DNA of 23,865 nt from an uncultured Mycoplasmatota bacterium (GTDB lineage Bacteria; Bacillota_I; Bacilli_A; RF39; UBA660), in contig URUT01000015.1 of the NCBI GenBank assembly GCA_900551105.1, positions 1 through 23,865 on the forward strand, read 5' to 3'. The notes beneath the pieces are model-generated. The model did no database searches. It was not told the origin of the DNA and saw nothing but the letters and a program-made list of their open reading frames with translations. Shown piece after piece: positions 23,541 to 23,865 of this stretch. The position numbers were made by a program, and so were the translations under genes. Each line of letters starts with the position of its first letter. The first letter of the stretch is position 1.

Positions 23541-23836
23541 GTATAATATTTTATGCTAAAAATTAATAAAGTTTTTCCAAATTCTAAATATTTACGACCT
23601 CCTAGATAAATAAGGGTTTTAAACATCGTCTTATACTAAATTAATAAGAAAAATTCTTCTGTTAAACCGTTTATTTAAGCCTGCTTGACAGAATTTTAAT
23701 TCAATTTTAAAAGTCTGCTTGACCATAAAAATTTACTCTTGCATAGTTTAAGTTTGTATGTTAATGTAACTCATTGAAGAACACTAGGTTAGGCTTCTCC
23801 TCTTACTTTTAAGAATGAAAGAGGGGTGATGAACAG
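23541..23836 (+). other. Long intergenic leader region without a recognised gene
   Basis: About 300 bases. It contains the direct repeat CTGCTTGAC (23681-23689 and 23715-23723), an 8-bp inverted repeat AAAATTCT/AGAATTTT (23650-23657 and 23690-23697), a weak promoter candidate TTGCAT-N17-TAATGT (23739-23767) and a hairpin over the downstream ribosome binding site (23797-23826). No T-box, tRNA or riboswitch class is recognised. Confidence 0.5.
23797..23826 (+). promoter_or_regulatory. Possible hairpin hiding the ribosome binding site of the last gene
   Basis: CTCCTCTT (23797-23804) can pair over 8 bases, one of them G-U, with AAGAGGGG (23819-23826); the second arm includes the ribosome binding site GAGGGGTGAT (23821-23830). 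The 14-nt loop is AT-rich. Confidence 0.4.
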
Positions 23837-23865
23837 ATGAAAACCATTAAAGAAATTTTAGAGTT
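23837..23865 (+). CDS. Start of a gene cut by the window end
   Basis: ATG at 23837 with GAGGGGTGAT 7 bases upstream, encoding MKTIKEILE before the window ends. Nine residues are too few to identify a product. The clear ribosome binding site and the open frame support it as a real start. Confidence 0.6.

Noticed and set aside
23597..23603. ACCTCCT, a minus-strand ribosome binding site (AGGAGGT)
   Set aside because: No start codon with an open frame follows on the minus strand; a TTG further on meets a stop after four codons.
23541..23836. T-box or known riboswitch in the last leader
   Set aside because: No TGGNACCGCG T-box sequence and no consensus of a common riboswitch class could be found.

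Overview
The window is AT-rich DNA (about 70% A+T by eye) from a low-GC Gram-positive bacterium. Aggregation-prone A/T codons, AGGTGAT/AGGAGG ribosome binding sites, a CIRCE heat-shock operator, a CdaA-CdaR pair, a YebC-family protein of the YeeN/YeeI type, SipW/TasA-type secretion and InlB-type surface repeats all point to Bacillota, most likely a small-genome gut Bacilli or Mollicutes-related lineage. The exact taxon cannot be fixed from the sequence. TGA acts as a stop codon (ATGA overlaps end rimI and the ZIP gene), so this is not a UGA=Trp mycoplasma.

Layout. 1-552: 3' end of a 23S rRNA gene, a 5S rRNA and a terminator. 674-2131: a DUF1846/UPF0371 protein. 2184-4684: the tRNA t6A modification set tsaE, tsaB, rimI, tsaD, the last three overlapping. 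4743-5333: a small exported protein with a SipW-type signal. 5372-7140: a ZIP metal transporter overlapping a patatin-like lipase. 7178-7897: a YebC-family translation factor. 7966-9994: an OmpR-type response regulator and histidine kinase.

10165-14345 is a cell-surface island. Two paralogous TasA/camelysin-like proteins stand next to a SipW-type signal peptidase. They are followed by an InlB-repeat membrane protein and a convergent putative lipoprotein, which share a pilin-like, two-cysteine domain. Most of these units have their own clear sigma-A promoter, and intrinsic terminators separate the tasA-like pair, sipW and the convergent pair. 14448-15777 holds a DUF3048 (YerB-like) protein and a small acidic-tailed membrane protein. 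15871-18037 is the c-di-AMP pair cdaA-cdaR.

18050-20170 (minus) is a short ClpB without the N-domain, under a CIRCE operator. 20316-23244 holds an iPGM-family protein that has lost several catalytic residues and a phosphoglucomutase/phosphomannomutase-family enzyme. A small minus-strand gene (23237-23527) and the first nine codons of a further gene (23837 onward), whose ribosome binding site lies in a possible hairpin, close the window.

The likeliest 'system' is the SipW-dependent export locus: one SipW peptidase, two adjacent clients and a third client 5 kb upstream, lying between a two-component system and a c-di-AMP synthase. The other strong surprise is the iPGM homologue, whose Asp and His metal ligands and substrate arginines are replaced.
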